64,000 bases of DNA from Pseudomaricurvus alkylphenolicus (GCF_011683955.1 NZ_JAAQPI010000011.1:62001-126000); one strand, 5' to 3'; counted from the first letter of the stretch, positions 7,233-16,653 are shown. Notes: generated by a model from the letters alone, not told the origin. Numbers and translations are program-made.

Positions 7233-9398
7233 TTAGAACTTACCGTAGTAGCCTTCTTTAAGGGCATCGTACAAATTGGCTGCGGTATGGACTTCGCCAT
7301 CGTACTCCACCTCCTCATTGCCTTTCAGACTGATACTGCTGCCATCTTCCAGCTCAAAGCGATAGGTGGTGTTAGCCAGATCCTCTTCTTTGACCAGTAC
7401 ACCCTGGAACGCCTCCGGGTTAAACCGGAAGGTCGTACATCCTTTTAGCCCCTGTTGATGCGCGTACAGATAAATATCTTTGAACTCTTCAAATGGTATT
7501 TCGGTAGGAACATTGATGGTCTTGGAAATGGAGGAGTCCACCCACTTTTGTGCCGCTGCCTGGACATCAATATGCTGCTCCGGGGTGATCTGGTCACTGA
7601 CGACGAAGTAGTCGGGCAGCTGTTGGGCGGGTTCGCTGGCGTAGGGCTGCGCATCAGGGTTGATCAGTGCACGATAGGCCAGCAGCTCGTAGGAGTAAAC
7701 ATCGACTTTCTCCTTGGTCTTCTTGCCTTCGCGAATAACGTTGCGGGCATAGTGGTGGGCAAAACTCGGTTCAATGCCGTTACTGGCATTGTTGGCCAGA
7801 GACAGCGAAATGGTACCGGTGGGCGCAATCGAACTGTGGTGCGTAAAGCGGCAGCCGTGTTGTGCAATAGCCTCGATCAACTCTGGGTCTTCTTCACCGA
7901 TTTTTTGCATATAATCGCTGTAGTGTGCCAGCAGCACTTTTGCTGAGACGTTCTCGCCGAGCGAGTGAGAGTCGGCCAGTTTCGGTTTCTGGCTGAGCAT
8001 TTCCGCACTCAAGGGATACTGACGATCAAACACGGGTGCGGCGCCTTTCTCCTTCGCCAGTTCTACCCCTTCTCGCCATCCAGTCAGTGCCAGCTCCTTG
8101 CTGACTTCTTCTGTAAAGGCGACAGATGCGGCACTGCCGTAGGCAATTTTGAGCATGGTTAACGCAGACCCCAACCCCAGAAATCCCATACCGTGGCGGC
8201 GTTTGTCAAAGATCTCCTGTCGCTGCCCCTCCAGGGCCAGCCCGTTAATTTCCACCACATTGTCGAGCATGCGGGTAAAAATCCGCACCAGCTTACGGAA
8301 ACCTTCCCAATTAAAACGCGCTTGTTCGGTAAAAGGATGATCCACAAAGCGAGTTAGGTTGACCGAGCCCAACAGGCAGCTGCCATAGGGAGGCAAGGGT
8401 TGTTCGCCACAGGGGTTGGTAGCGCGAATGGACTCGCAGAACCAGTTGTTGTTCAGTTGGTTAACTCGATCGATCAAGATAAAGCCCGGTTCGGCGTAGT
8501 CGTAGGTGGACGCCATAATCTGGTTCCACAGGCGATCGGCGGGAATGGATTTACTGATTCGACAGGCCACCTGCCCCTGTTCGTTCCGTACATAGTTTTC
8601 GTCAAGGTGTGGCAGCTGTCGCCAGCACACCTTGTCAGAATCCGTCAGCGAGACCGGGTGATTTTTCAGATCTGACTGCGTTATGGGAAACGACAACGGC
8701 CAGGGGGCTTTGTCCTTCACCGCTTGGATAAATTCGTCCGTGATCAACAGCGAGAGATTAAACTGCCGCAGGCGCCCATCTTCACGCTTGGCCCGGATAA
8801 AATCCTGCACATCGGGATGATGCACATCGAAGGTGGCCATTTGGGCACCGCGACGACCGCCGGCGGAGGAAACGGTAAAACACATCTTGTCGAAAATATC
8901 CATAAACGACAAAGGCCCGGACGTGTAGGCGCCGGCCCCCGACACATAAGCGCCCTTGGGGCGCAAGGTGGAAAATTCGTAACCAATGCCGCAACCGGCT
9001 TTTAAGGTCAGGCCGGCTTCGAGGTTTTTCTCCAGAATGCTCTGCATCGAGTCCTCTATGGTTCCGGAGACGGTGCAATTGATGGTGGAGGTAGCGGGCT
9101 TGTGTTCGCCGGCGCCGGCGTTGGAGATAATGCGACCCGCGGGTATGGCGCCGTTACGCAGAGCCCAGAGAAACTCCTGCTGCCAGTGTTTGCGACGTTT
9201 GGGCTCCACCTCCGCAATGGCGGCGGCGACCCGTTGATAGGTTTCGTCCAGGTCCAGGTCGACCGCTTGGGCCTGTTTGTCCTTGAGGCGGTACTTCTTG
9301 TCCCAGATATCCAGGGAAGCGCTCTGCAAAGGCAGCTCGGTTTGAGGTTGCTCAGTAATGTTTGTGGCGAAGGTATCGGCGGATGAGTCAGTGGTCAT
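7233..9398 (-). CDS. nrdJa: class II (adenosylcobalamin) ribonucleotide reductase, catalytic subunit NrdJa
   Basis: A protein of 721 residues that converts ribonucleotides to deoxyribonucleotides using adenosylcobalamin and needs no oxygen. Recognisable blocks include INCTVSGTIEDSM, the GCGIGYEFSTLRP strand, SSAGGRRGAQMATFDVHHPD and the active-site run NPCGEQPLPPYGSCLLG. It ends with a segment that hands over to the separate NrdJb subunit, as in Pseudomonas. The ATG at 9398 is favoured over a TTG at 9413. The FNR-like box at 9464-9477, with TATCAA at 9436-9441 about 32 bp away, suggests induction at low oxygen. No cobalamin riboswitch is visible upstream. Confidence 0.93.
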   Translation of the reverse strand: MTTDSSADTFATNITEQPQTELPLQSASLDIWDKKYRLKDKQAQAVDLDLDETYQRVAAAIAEVEPKRRKHWQQEFLWALRNGAIPAGRIISNAGAGEHKPATSTINCTVSGTIEDSMQSILEKNLEAGLTLKAGCGIGYEFSTLRPKGAYVSGAGAYTSGPLSFMDIFDKMCFTVSSAGGRRGAQMATFDVHHPDVQDFIRAKREDGRLRQFNLSLLITDEFIQAVKDKAPWPLSFPITQSDLKNHPVSLTDSDKVCWRQLPHLDENYVRNEQGQVACRISKSIPADRLWNQIMASTYDYAEPGFILIDRVNQLNNNWFCESIRATNPCGEQPLPPYGSCLLGSVNLTRFVDHPFTEQARFNWEGFRKLVRIFTRMLDNVVEINGLALEGQRQEIFDKRRHGMGFLGLGSALTMLKIAYGSAASVAFTEEVSKELALTGWREGVELAKEKGAAPVFDRQYPLSAEMLSQKPKLADSHSLGENVSAKVLLAHYSDYMQKIGEEDPELIEAIAQHGCRFTHHSSIAPTGTISLSLANNASNGIEPSFAHHYARNVIREGKKTKEKVDVYSYELLAYRALINPDAQPYASEPAQQLPDYFVVSDQITPEQHIDVQAAAQKWVDSSISKTINVPTEIPFEEFKDIYLYAHQQGLKGCTTFRFNPEAFQGVLVKEEDLANTTYRFELEDGSSISLKGNEEVEYDGEVHTAANLYDALKEGYYGKF

Positions 9399-9435
9399 AC
9401 CCGGGGCTCGCAAGTTCTGGTGGGGGAAACTGCTA

Positions 9436-9477
9436 TTGATAACCCGCCACTCGCGGCGAGGTATTGATTCAGGTCAA
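9436..9477 (-). promoter_or_regulatory. FNR/Anr-like promoter of nrdJab
   Basis: TTGATTCAGGTCAA at 9464-9477 fits TTGAY-N4-RTCAA. Reading leftward, TATCAA at 9436-9441 could be the -10, with its centre 32 bp from the box centre. The predicted transcript would begin near 9429, about 30 nt before the nrdJa ATG. The region lies between the nrdJa start and the stop of the upstream porin gene. Confidence 0.55.
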
Positions 9478-9563
9478 CACGGGCGGCTGGGCGATCAAAC
9501 AATGGTCAGGATGGTTGGTGGTGCGACAGTATGCATGGGTCATACTGTCGCCAGAGAGCGGTA

Positions 9564-10826
9564 CTAGAATTTGGCGCTGGCAGTCAACCAGAGCTTGCTG
9601 GTATCGGTGACCTGGGTCAGTGCAGTGCTGTCGACATCTTCGCTGAAGTCGGCGTATTTGAGGTTGAGGGTGACGGGCCCAAACTTCCTGGTGGCGACAA
9701 AGCCGAACTCCCGGCCATAGTCGTCGGTTCCAGCAGCACTGTCATCGTCGGCACTGATCATATGATAAACCAAAGCCAGCTTGACCCCGGCCACTTTGGT
9801 GCCCACCGAGGCATAGGTATCGGTCAGGCCGCCGGTGACATTGCCGACGCCCTTGTTCAGAAACTTGTCCGACCAGCCCTGGAATTTGTGCAAAGTGGCC
9901 AGCGGCGTAATAAAGTAGCCGTCGTCACCATCCGCACCCAGGACTTCATGACCGAGCTTGAAGTTAAAGGCACCGAGTTTGGCGCTGCCTTCGAGCAGGA
10001 AATAGTCCGCATCGTAGCGGCGGCTATTGTCATGAGCATCGGACTGGGTCGCATATTCCAGGTTGTAACCCAGTTGTTTGTGTTTGCCCGCCAAGCGCAC
10101 ACCGGTGGTTTTGGTGGACATATTGGCAACGTTATCGTTGTCGATATTGTAGTGGTAGCCTGTAAGCTTGCCGATAGGCAAACCGCTGTAGCTGACGTTC
10201 AGCAAGACCGTGCTGTTGTCATGATCGCCCAGTGCGGAATCCTCTCCAAAGATACGATTAACGCGATTGATATGGGCTACAAAGATTTCGGTGTCTTTCA
10301 GCGCTTTGCTCTTAAAGCTGATGCCGTCATAGGTCTGCTCGTTTTGTCGAAAGCCTACGCCGCCCACAAAACGCTGGTTGTCCAGCAGGATTCTCTGGCG
10401 GCCATAGGTAAGCGTGTTTTTACCAAATTTGTAGGCGAGCCAGGCTTGATTGACTTCGGTTCCTTCGGGGTCGGCAATAATCGCCGCATCCGGAAAACTG
10501 CTGTCATTGGGTGCGGTGTTGTAATCAACACTGTCGAGTTCGGTGACGTCATCCATCTCCACCAGCGCACTGAAACCCTGATAGTCGGCAGTCTTGTATG
10601 TCAACCTGGTTTTTAACGTGAAGCTGTCAGCCTCTTTGTCAGAACCAGAGCTTGTCTCTTGTTCCACATCTTCATAGCGCAGACGCAGGCTCAATGTCAC
10701 ATCGCCCTCTTTGATCGCCTCTGCCAGATTTGTCGCTTTGTCCGCTTCGTCCGCTGCAACGGATGGCGCTCCCAGGGCGGCAGCCAGGAGCAGTGATGGA
10801 ACGACAGTAGACTTGATGTTGTTCAT
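9564..10826 (-). CDS. outer-membrane porin of the alginate-export-like type, nitrate cluster
   Basis: A protein of 420 residues with a clear signal peptide (SLLLAAALGAPSVAA) and a beta-barrel body (LSLRLRYEDVEQ, YGRQRILLDNQRF, YHYNIDND), ending in LTASAKF. The YGRQRILLDNQRFVG segment is characteristic of AlgE-like and related porins that often accompany anaerobic respiration genes. The leader carries a perfect FNR box (10923-10936) and a 7-2-7 NarL-type site (10971-10986), so it is probably made during nitrate respiration and may let nitrate or nitrite cross the outer membrane. Substrate is inferred from regulation only. Confidence 0.75.
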   Translation of the reverse strand: MNNIKSTVVPSLLLAAALGAPSVAADEADKATNLAEAIKEGDVTLSLRLRYEDVEQETSSGSDKEADSFTLKTRLTYKTADYQGFSALVEMDDVTELDSVDYNTAPNDSSFPDAAIIADPEGTEVNQAWLAYKFGKNTLTYGRQRILLDNQRFVGGVGFRQNEQTYDGISFKSKALKDTEIFVAHINRVNRIFGEDSALGDHDNSTVLLNVSYSGLPIGKLTGYHYNIDNDNVANMSTKTTGVRLAGKHKQLGYNLEYATQSDAHDNSRRYDADYFLLEGSAKLGAFNFKLGHEVLGADGDDGYFITPLATLHKFQGWSDKFLNKGVGNVTGGLTDTYASVGTKVAGVKLALVYHMISADDDSAAGTDDYGREFGFVATRKFGPVTLNLKYADFSEDVDSTALTQVTDTSKLWLTASAKF

Positions 10827-10894
10827 GTGATCTTCCCCTTAAATTCGGCGCTTGCCGATATGCTGATACTTCTTTGTAAATCTCTTGTCCGATG

Positions 10895-10936
10895 AGACTA
10901 GTGTAGCAACCGGGGAGCACCGTTGATCTGAATCAA
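10895..10936 (-). promoter_or_regulatory. FNR/Anr box and -10 of the porin gene
   Basis: TTGATCTGAATCAA at 10923-10936 is a perfect FNR palindrome. Reading leftward, TAGTCT (10895-10900) lies 32 bp centre to centre, consistent with class II FNR activation and a start near 10888, about 60 nt before the porin ATG. Confidence 0.65.
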
Positions 10937-10970
10937 GCTGCGAGGTCCAATAATCCCTCTGTTTCACGGC

Positions 10971-10986
10971 TACTCTTTTTGGGGTA
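10971..10986. promoter_or_regulatory. NarL-type 7-2-7 site upstream of the porin
   Basis: TACTCTTTTTGGGGTA is two inverted heptamers separated by 2 bp, resembling TACYYMT-N2-AKRRGTA with one imperfect position. Its centre is 49 bp upstream of the FNR box centre. That spacing is close to the 52 bp seen in front of narG. Confidence 0.5.
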
Positions 10987-10999
10987 CTAAAGACGCCGC

Positions 11000-12304
11000 C
11001 TATTCCTGTTCGAGAAAGTTGTGGGCGCGGGCATACTGGAGGCGATCGTGAAAACGGTCCGCTTTGTTGGCGAAGAACATCACCACCATACAACAGGCCA
11101 AGACGCCATAGAGCAGCATAAAGCAGGCGCTGTGAACACCGATGGCATCCACTGCCAGACCAAAGGCGATGGGCAGGGTACAGCCGCCGAGTGCGCCCAG
11201 GGCGGCCACAAAGCCGCCAATGGTCCCCATCTGCCGCGGGTAATAGTCATGAATGATTTTATAGACGCTGGCGCGACCGAAGCCCTGGGCAATGCCGATC
11301 ACAAAGATCAAAAAACTGAACAGCCAGACATTGACCTCGATCTGCAAGTGAACATCCTTCTCTACTCCGTGAATGGTCATGGTGGTGGGTGGATAACTGA
11401 GAAAAAACAGACAGGCGATGCAGATCCAGAACACACTCCAATTGACCGCGCGGCCGCCATAGCGATCCGAAAACCAGCCACCCAGTGCCCGCACCATACT
11501 GGAGCTGGTGGCAAACACCAGGGTAAACGCCATGGCCTGGTCAAAGCTCAATTGGTACGCGTTAACATAATACTGGGGTAACCACATAATCAGAGCGAGA
11601 AAGCTGCCGAAGACAAAATAGTAATAAAGCCCAAAGCGCCAGACCCGCAAATGGCGAAGCTCCGCCAGCGAATGCAGGCCCACTGTTTCCGAAGTGGCTT
11701 CCAATGAGCGCGTAGACCTCGGCTGGGTCGGAGCAAAGAGTGCGAACAGGCCACTCATCAGTAACAGCCCCACCCCATAAAAGGGCCCCATGGCATCCCA
11801 ACCCCACCGATCGATCAGTACCGGCGCCAGCGCCAGAGTAATGGCTGCACCGGCGTTACCGGCACCAAAGATGCCCATCACTGTGCCCTGGCTGTCACGG
11901 GAGAACCAATCGCTGACATATCGAATGCCAATCGTAAAGGAGGCACCGCTGATGCCCAGCCAAAAACCCAGCCAGGTATAGTCACTGACACTTTGCATCC
12001 AGGGCAGAAAAAACAACGCCGGGCAAGTGATCAGCATTTGCAGGGTGAACAGATGCTTGGGATTGTAGCGGTCGGCCAGCAAGCCGGCGGGAATCCGCAT
12101 AAGAGCGCCGGTTAACATCGGCGCGGCAAACAGAAAGCCCAACTGGGTGGCACTGAGATCCAACGTTTGTTGCAGCTCCAGCCCGATGACGGCGTAGAGA
12201 ACCCAGACGGAAAAATTGGCAGCAAAGGCCAAAGTGGCCATCATCAGCGCCCGCTGGCCTGCACCGCTACGATCACCGTCTATAGATAACACTGCATCGC
12301 TCAC
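11000..12304 (-). CDS. narK: NarK1-type nitrate/nitrite MFS transporter (NNP family)
   Basis: A protein of about 434 residues with twelve predicted membrane helices. Both nitrate signature regions are present (GIFGAGNAGAAITLALAP and GFVAALGALGGCTLP). The substrate arginines appear in helix 2 (MRIPAGLLADR) and helix 8 (MVRALGGWFSDR). NNP proteins of this shorter type are usually nitrate/proton symporters. A GTG at 12304 is preferred over one at 12310 because GGGAA lies about eight bases before it. It is divergent from the second NNP gene at 12608, and the porin follows 173 bp downstream with its own promoter. The direction of transport is not decided by sequence. Confidence 0.85.
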   Translation of the reverse strand: MSDAVLSIDGDRSGAGQRALMMATLAFAANFSVWVLYAVIGLELQQTLDLSATQLGFLFAAPMLTGALMRIPAGLLADRYNPKHLFTLQMLITCPALFFLPWMQSVSDYTWLGFWLGISGASFTIGIRYVSDWFSRDSQGTVMGIFGAGNAGAAITLALAPVLIDRWGWDAMGPFYGVGLLLMSGLFALFAPTQPRSTRSLEATSETVGLHSLAELRHLRVWRFGLYYYFVFGSFLALIMWLPQYYVNAYQLSFDQAMAFTLVFATSSSMVRALGGWFSDRYGGRAVNWSVFWICIACLFFLSYPPTTMTIHGVEKDVHLQIEVNVWLFSFLIFVIGIAQGFGRASVYKIIHDYYPRQMGTIGGFVAALGALGGCTLPIAFGLAVDAIGVHSACFMLLYGVLACCMVVMFFANKADRFHDRLQYARAHNFLEQE

Positions 12305-12607
12305 TATCACTTCCCGTTGTTTAACTGCTATTTCGATACTCTAATGCAATCGACGCCGGAGAAACCACGTTCTACCCCTGATGGTTTTCGGGAGTATCGG
12401 CCTCTACCCCCAAGTGAGTAGATGTTACCTGTTGGCGCGGGCTGTGCGCTATGCAGGTAGTGCCCGGAGTGAGTAGACGCCCAGTCTTATGGCGGATCGG
12501 ACCGGTATTTGTCGAGTTTCAAATTGATACAGGTCAATAGGATTGACACCACGAAGGCTCAGACTGCCCGCATCCGAACTGGAACAATAGCGACGTTTGG
12601 AGGAGCT
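12305..12607. promoter_or_regulatory. divergent control region between two NNP transporter genes
   Basis: This 303-bp region has no gene but several NarL-like heptamers: TACCCCT at 12373-12379, a 7-2-7 pair TACCCCCAAGTGAGTA at 12405-12420, and GTGAGTA at 12469-12475. A full FNR box, TTGATACAGGTCAA, lies at 12524-12537. The box centre is 77 bp from the ATG at 12608, which allows class II activation in the rightward direction. The -10 is not obvious. An 8-nt aggagct ribosome site directly precedes the rightward gene. Confidence 0.6.
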
Positions 12608-14083
12608 ATGTCTGGAGATCACAAAATCAACCTGTTCGCCCTCGGCGATCCCAAAATAAAAACCCTGCATATCACCTGGTTTGCGTTCTTCCTCACCTTT
12701 ATGGTGTGGTTTAACCACGCGCCCCTGCTGGTGTTTATGAAAGAAGCCTTTGACATGACATCGCAGCAGGTCAAGGCGCTGATGATTCTGAACGTGGCGC
12801 TGACGATTCCGGCGCGAATCGTTATCGGTATCCTGGTGGACAAAATTGGGCCGCGCAAGGTCTACAGCGGTCTGTTGATCGCATCTTCCTTTATCTGTCT
12901 GGCGTTTGCCTTTTCCGACAGTTACCAGCAGCTGGCACTGCTGCGCTTCCTGATGGGCTTTGTCGGCGCCGGATTTGTTATCGGCATCCGTATGGTGGGC
13001 GAATGGTTCCCCCACCGCTCTGTCGGTGTGGCGGAAGGTATCTATGGTGGCTGGGGTAACTTTGGTTCCGCTGCAGCGGCCATGAGTCTGCCCACATTGG
13101 CTCTGATCTACGGTGGTGAACACGGCTGGCGTTACGCGCTTGCCACCACTGGTATCGTTGCAGGACTTTACGGTGTGTTCTACTACATGGTCGCTCGCAA
13201 TACTCCCAAGGGTTCCACCTACTTCAAACCGAAGAAAGCGGGCGGGCTGGAAGTCACCAGCTACAAAGATTTCTACCTGTACCTGTTGATGAACATTCCC
13301 ATGTACGTCGCCCTGGGTGTACTTGCATGGAAATTGTCACCGACCGGCGTGGCACTGTTGAGTGAAACCGCCATGTACACCATCTGGGCGATGCTGATCG
13401 GGCTCTACGTTTTTCAGACCAGTCAAATCTGGAAGGTCAACAAGGAAAATCTGCGCAATGGCGTACCGGAGCTGGATAAATACAAGTTCAAGCAAGTTGC
13501 CATTCTGAATTGGTCCTACTTTGTGACCTTTGGTTCGGAGCTGGCGGTGGTGTCTATGTTGCCGTTGTTCTTCCTGGAAACTTTCGACGGACTTGACCCC
13601 GTCAAGGCTGGGCTCTTGGCTTCCGGTTTCGCGTTTATGAATCTGGTAGCCCGACCAACCGGGGGTTGGTTCTCCGATAACTTTGGCCGGCGCCGTTCTC
13701 TGATGATATTGATTGGTGGGCTTGCAATCGGTTACTTCGTATTGTCTCAGGTTGATGCCGGCTGGTGGATTCCTGCCGCAGTGATAGCCACTATGTGTTG
13801 TTCCTTCTTTGTACAGGCGGGTGAGGGTGCGGTGTTTGCAATTGTTCCCCTGATCAAGCGACGCATGACCGGGCAAATTGCGGGAATGACTGGTGCTTAT
13901 GGTAATGTGGGGGCTGTAACTTATCTGACTGTGTTAAGCTTTGTGGACTACAGCACCTTCTTTATGGCGATCGGTTGCTCCGCTCTGGTAGTGTTTTTCA
14001 TCGCCATGATGATGGATGAACCCAAAGGTCAGATCTCGGAAGTACTGCCCGACGGTACCGTGCATATGATCGACGTCGGCTGA
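12608..14083 (+). CDS. NarK/NasA-type nitrate transporter (NNP family), long form
   Basis: A protein of 491 residues and about twelve membrane helices. It carries NNP signatures [16 protein letters not shown] and [16 protein letters not shown] and the arginines in [16 protein letters not shown] and [15 protein letters not shown]. It is not a close copy of the other two NNP proteins here. GGAGGAGCT just before the ATG at 12608 sets the start; the open frame extends upstream to 12509 without such a site. The PP2C-kinase gene follows after only 8 bp, so transporter and signalling protein are almost certainly co-translated. In Pseudomonas a similar kinase accompanies the assimilatory transporter NasA. 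Here FNR and NarL-type sites point to respiratory control instead. Confidence 0.85.
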   Translation: MSGDHKINLFALGDPKIKTLHITWFAFFLTFMVWFNHAPLLVFMKEAFDMTSQQVKALMILNVALTIPARIVIGILVDKIGPRKVYSGLLIASSFICLAFAFSDSYQQLALLRFLMGFVGAGFVIGIRMVGEWFPHRSVGVAEGIYGGWGNFGSAAAAMSLPTLALIYGGEHGWRYALATTGIVAGLYGVFYYMVARNTPKGSTYFKPKKAGGLEVTSYKDFYLYLLMNIPMYVALGVLAWKLSPTGVALLSETAMYTIWAMLIGLYVFQTSQIWKVNKENLRNGVPELDKYKFKQVAILNWSYFVTFGSELAVVSMLPLFFLETFDGLDPVKAGLLASGFAFMNLVARPTGGWFSDNFGRRRSLMILIGGLAIGYFVLSQVDAGWWIPAAVIATMCCSFFVQAGEGAVFAIVPLIKRRMTGQIAGMTGAYGNVGAVTYLTVLSFVDYSTFFMAIGCSALVVFFIAMMMDEPKGQISEVLPDGTVHMIDVG

Positions 14084-14091
14084 CTCCGCCT

Positions 14092-15840
14092 ATGACGGAA
14101 CTGAAACTGGATGTTGCCCGCTTCTCCAGTGCGGGCATCAAACCCATCAACGAAGACTCTGTCGGCTGTTGTCAGCCGGTGGAGTCTTATCCGTTATTGA
14201 GTAAGGGCATCACGCTGGCAGTGGCGGATGGCGTTTCCACCGCAGAGGCGGGGCGGGAGGCCAGCCAGACGGTTATCCAGCGATTTCTTGAAGAGTATTA
14301 TCAGACACCGGATACCTGGTCGGTTTCCCGCAGCGGTGAGAAAATCCTGTCCACGGTTAATCTGCGCCTGTTTCGAAAAAGCCACGAATATCACACAGAA
14401 AGCAAGGGCTACCTTTGTACCTTCAGTGCACTGGTGGTCAAGGGTTGCACCGGGCACTTCTTCCATGTGGGTGACAGCCGGATCTATCGCTGGCGCGACG
14501 GGGAACTGGTTCAGTTGACGCGGGATCATGTGGCCAAGATTGCGGATAACCGTACCTGCCTCGCTCGTGCCATGGGTATGGATAATCGGCTCAACGTCGA
14601 TTACGGGCACACGGACTTGCAAGTGGGCGATCGATTATTACTGACAACGGACGGCGTTCACGATTTTATTGCCCATGAACAACTGCAGGAAGTCCTGGGA
14701 CAAAACCTCATAGCGCAAGAGCAGGGCGAAGCAGTCGCCCAACAGATTGCCACGCGGTTGGAAGACCTGGCCAGGGAGAGGCGCAGCGATGACAATCTCA
14801 GTGCCGTGGTCGCCATCGTCGAAACGCTCCCCGAAGAAAACCTGGAAGACGTCAGTGCCCAACTGACGCGTCTGCCGTTTCCGCCCGATCTGGAGCCGGG
14901 GATGAAGCTCGACGGCTACCGTATCGAACGGGAGATCTTTGCCTCCAGCCGCAGCCAGCTCTATCTGGTAGTGGACGAGCAAGACGGCAGCCACTACGCG
15001 ATGAAAACGCCGTCGCGTAATTTTGAGGACGACCTTTCCTATATCGACCGCTTCATACAGGAAGAATGGATTGGACGGCGCATCAACAGTCCACATGTTG
15101 TGCGTGTCATACAACAGCAGAGACCGAGAACCGCACTCTATTACCTGATGGAATATCTGCAAGGGGAAAGCCTGGATAAATGGATAGCCCGGCAACAGCC
15201 TCCAAGCCCGAAAAACGCCATCGCCATTGTTAAACAGATTGCCGAAGGATTGCAGGCCTTTCACGACAATGAGGCCATCCACCAGGACCTGAAACCGGGT
15301 AATATACTGCTAACGGAAGACGGAAGAGCGGTGATACTTGATTTTGGCTCCGTGTACGTCGCCGGTCTGGCGGAGATGCAGCGACCACTGGTGCACGAGG
15401 GGGCGCTGGGGACGGCGTCCTACTCTGATCCTTTGTATCTTATGGGCAAGAATCCCGGCATTCAGGGTGACGTCTACGCGTTGAGTACCATCGTCTACGA
15501 GATGTTCTGTGGTCAATTGCCCTATGGGGATGAGGTGGAAGAGTGCCGCACGGCATTTGACTATGACCGGCTGCGTTATCAGTCGGCCTCGCAATACAAT
15601 CCGGTGATTCCACTCTGGTTTGATGCGGCGTTGGAAAAAGGGGTGTCTTTTGATTTGCAGGAGCGTTATCGAAACATTAAGGGTTTGATGAAAGACCTGA
15701 CACAACCCAACCCTGAATTTCTGCGCACGGATCCGGTTGTTGAAAAGAATACCAGCAGTTTGATGTTTTGGAAGTTGCTTTCCGGTTTTTGGTTTTTTTC
15801 GTTTGTGATGCTGATCTATTTGTTTTCCCGAATGGAGTAG
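14092..15840 (+). CDS. PP2C phosphatase - Ser/Thr kinase fusion with C-terminal membrane anchor
   Basis: A protein of 582 residues. Residues 1-245 form a PP2C phosphatase domain with metal-binding motifs VADGVST (D46), GDSRIYRW (D128), TTDGVHDF (D187) and DDNLSAVV. Residues about 272-535 form a Hanks-type kinase with the ATP-site lysine K305 (YAMKTP), catalytic loop IHQDLKPGN (HQD instead of HRD, D399) and DFG at 417-419. One hydrophobic helix (558-577) ends the chain, so both catalytic domains should face the cytoplasm. It can in principle phosphorylate and dephosphorylate the same target. Linked to the upstream nitrate transporter by 8 bp, the target may be the transporter or a nitrate-pathway protein; that is inference. 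Confidence 0.88.
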   Translation: MTELKLDVARFSSAGIKPINEDSVGCCQPVESYPLLSKGITLAVADGVSTAEAGREASQTVIQRFLEEYYQTPDTWSVSRSGEKILSTVNLRLFRKSHEYHTESKGYLCTFSALVVKGCTGHFFHVGDSRIYRWRDGELVQLTRDHVAKIADNRTCLARAMGMDNRLNVDYGHTDLQVGDRLLLTTDGVHDFIAHEQLQEVLGQNLIAQEQGEAVAQQIATRLEDLARERRSDDNLSAVVAIVETLPEENLEDVSAQLTRLPFPPDLEPGMKLDGYRIEREIFASSRSQLYLVVDEQDGSHYAMKTPSRNFEDDLSYIDRFIQEEWIGRRINSPHVVRVIQQQRPRTALYYLMEYLQGESLDKWIARQQPPSPKNAIAIVKQIAEGLQAFHDNEAIHQDLKPGNILLTEDGRAVILDFGSVYVAGLAEMQRPLVHEGALGTASYSDPLYLMGKNPGIQGDVYALSTIVYEMFCGQLPYGDEVEECRTAFDYDRLRYQSASQYNPVIPLWFDAALEKGVSFDLQERYRNIKGLMKDLTQPNPEFLRTDPVVEKNTSSLMFWKLLSGFWFFSFVMLIYLFSRME

Positions 15841-15887
15841 TTCTATCGTTACTACAGTGAAACCTGTCTACGTATTCTGCATATTCA

Positions 15888-15919
15888 GTAGGGTGGATTA
15901 GCCGAAGGCGTAATCCACC
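15888..15919 (+). repeat. REP-like palindromic element
   Basis: A GTAGG head is followed by a hairpin whose arms are GGTGGATTA and TAATCCACC around a short loop. The same head-plus-palindrome design recurs at 20730-20769, 20881-20920 and 23661-23699. It lies between convergent gene ends (PP2C-kinase and CBS protein), a usual place for REP elements, and may act as a weak terminator or mRNA stabiliser. Confidence 0.6.
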
Positions 15920-15934
15920 TTTATCGGCAATTAA

Positions 15935-16414
15935 TTATTCCCCGCTTTCGGCAAGAACGGTCAGCAGATTGGAGGTGGTGATGACACCCTTGACTTTGCC
16001 TTCATCGGTGACAAATACCCGGTGAATCTTATTGTTAAGCATCACCCGGCAGACTTCTGAAACCGAAGTGTTTCCAGTAACAGAAATTACCCGGTTTTTC
16101 ATAATCTGGTGCACAGTACAGTTTTCTTCCGCGTTGTGGCTCCAGCTCTGCAAATCATTAATATGCAGATCATCGCCATAGGCACTTTGATAATAGTCTC
16201 TCAGGGCCGCCACCTTTGCGTCCATGTCTTGATTTTCGAACTGGAAAATATCGGTCACACTGACAACGCCCACCAGTTCGTTGTCCGGTGCCACAACCGG
16301 TGCGCCGGAAATATTTTTTTCCTTAAAAAACGTCGCCAGATATTTGATGGACCAGCCTTCGTAAGCAAACATCACGTTGGAATTCATGATGTCCTGTGCG
16401 TTTAAAGTCTGCAT
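15935..16414 (-). CDS. two-CBS-domain protein
   Basis: A cytoplasmic protein of 159 residues built from two CBS motifs: N-terminal about 8-60 (APVVAPDNELVGVVSVTDIF) and C-terminal about 105-155 (VFVTDEGKVKGVITTSNLL). CBS pairs bind adenine nucleotides and act as energy or redox sensors. TTGGAGA about ten bases before the ATG supports the start. An FNR-like box (16519-16532) with GATATT at 16494-16499 reading leftward suggests low-oxygen induction. It is divergent from the UbiH-family hydroxylase, whose promoter has a perfect FNR box, and both lie in the nitrate cluster. What it regulates is unknown. Confidence 0.82.
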   Translation of the reverse strand: MQTLNAQDIMNSNVMFAYEGWSIKYLATFFKEKNISGAPVVAPDNELVGVVSVTDIFQFENQDMDAKVAALRDYYQSAYGDDLHINDLQSWSHNAEENCTVHQIMKNRVISVTGNTSVSEVCRVMLNNKIHRVFVTDEGKVKGVITTSNLLTVLAESGE

Positions 16415-16493
16415 GTTATTTTCTCCAAAAGCTGATGTTTGTTTACGCCAGACTATCCCAGAAATCGTCGTACTTGAATATTCATCAGAGGGG

Positions 16494-16532
16494 AATATCC
16501 CCCTTTGTTATCACTTGTTTGACTTGACTCAA
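16494..16532 (-). promoter_or_regulatory. weak FNR-like promoter of the CBS gene
   Basis: TTGACTTGACTCAA at 16519-16532 misses one base of TTGAY-N4-RTCAA. Reading leftward, GATATT at 16494-16499 lies 29 bp centre to centre. The geometry fits class II control of the CBS-protein gene. Confidence 0.42.
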
Positions 16533-16611
16533 ACCGGCGATTCCGCGCCCCCTTTTGGGGCGGAAAACGGCACTGTTTTGGTGCTGTTTTCCTGTGTCGA
16601 TCCTGTCTGGA

Positions 16612-16653
16612 TTGATCACTATCAAGTGTAGACCACCAGTGAAATGTTAGAGT
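16612..16653 (+). promoter_or_regulatory. FNR/Anr box and -10 of the UbiH-family gene
   Basis: TTGATCACTATCAA at 16612-16625 is a perfect FNR palindrome. TAGAGT at 16648-16653 lies 32 bp centre to centre, so a start near 16660 would put the box at -41.5. The GTG start codon follows at 16684. Confidence 0.62.

Noticed and set aside
9399-9563. Cobalamin riboswitch before nrdJa
   Set aside because: The 165-bp region is too short and shows no B12-box-like conserved sequence.
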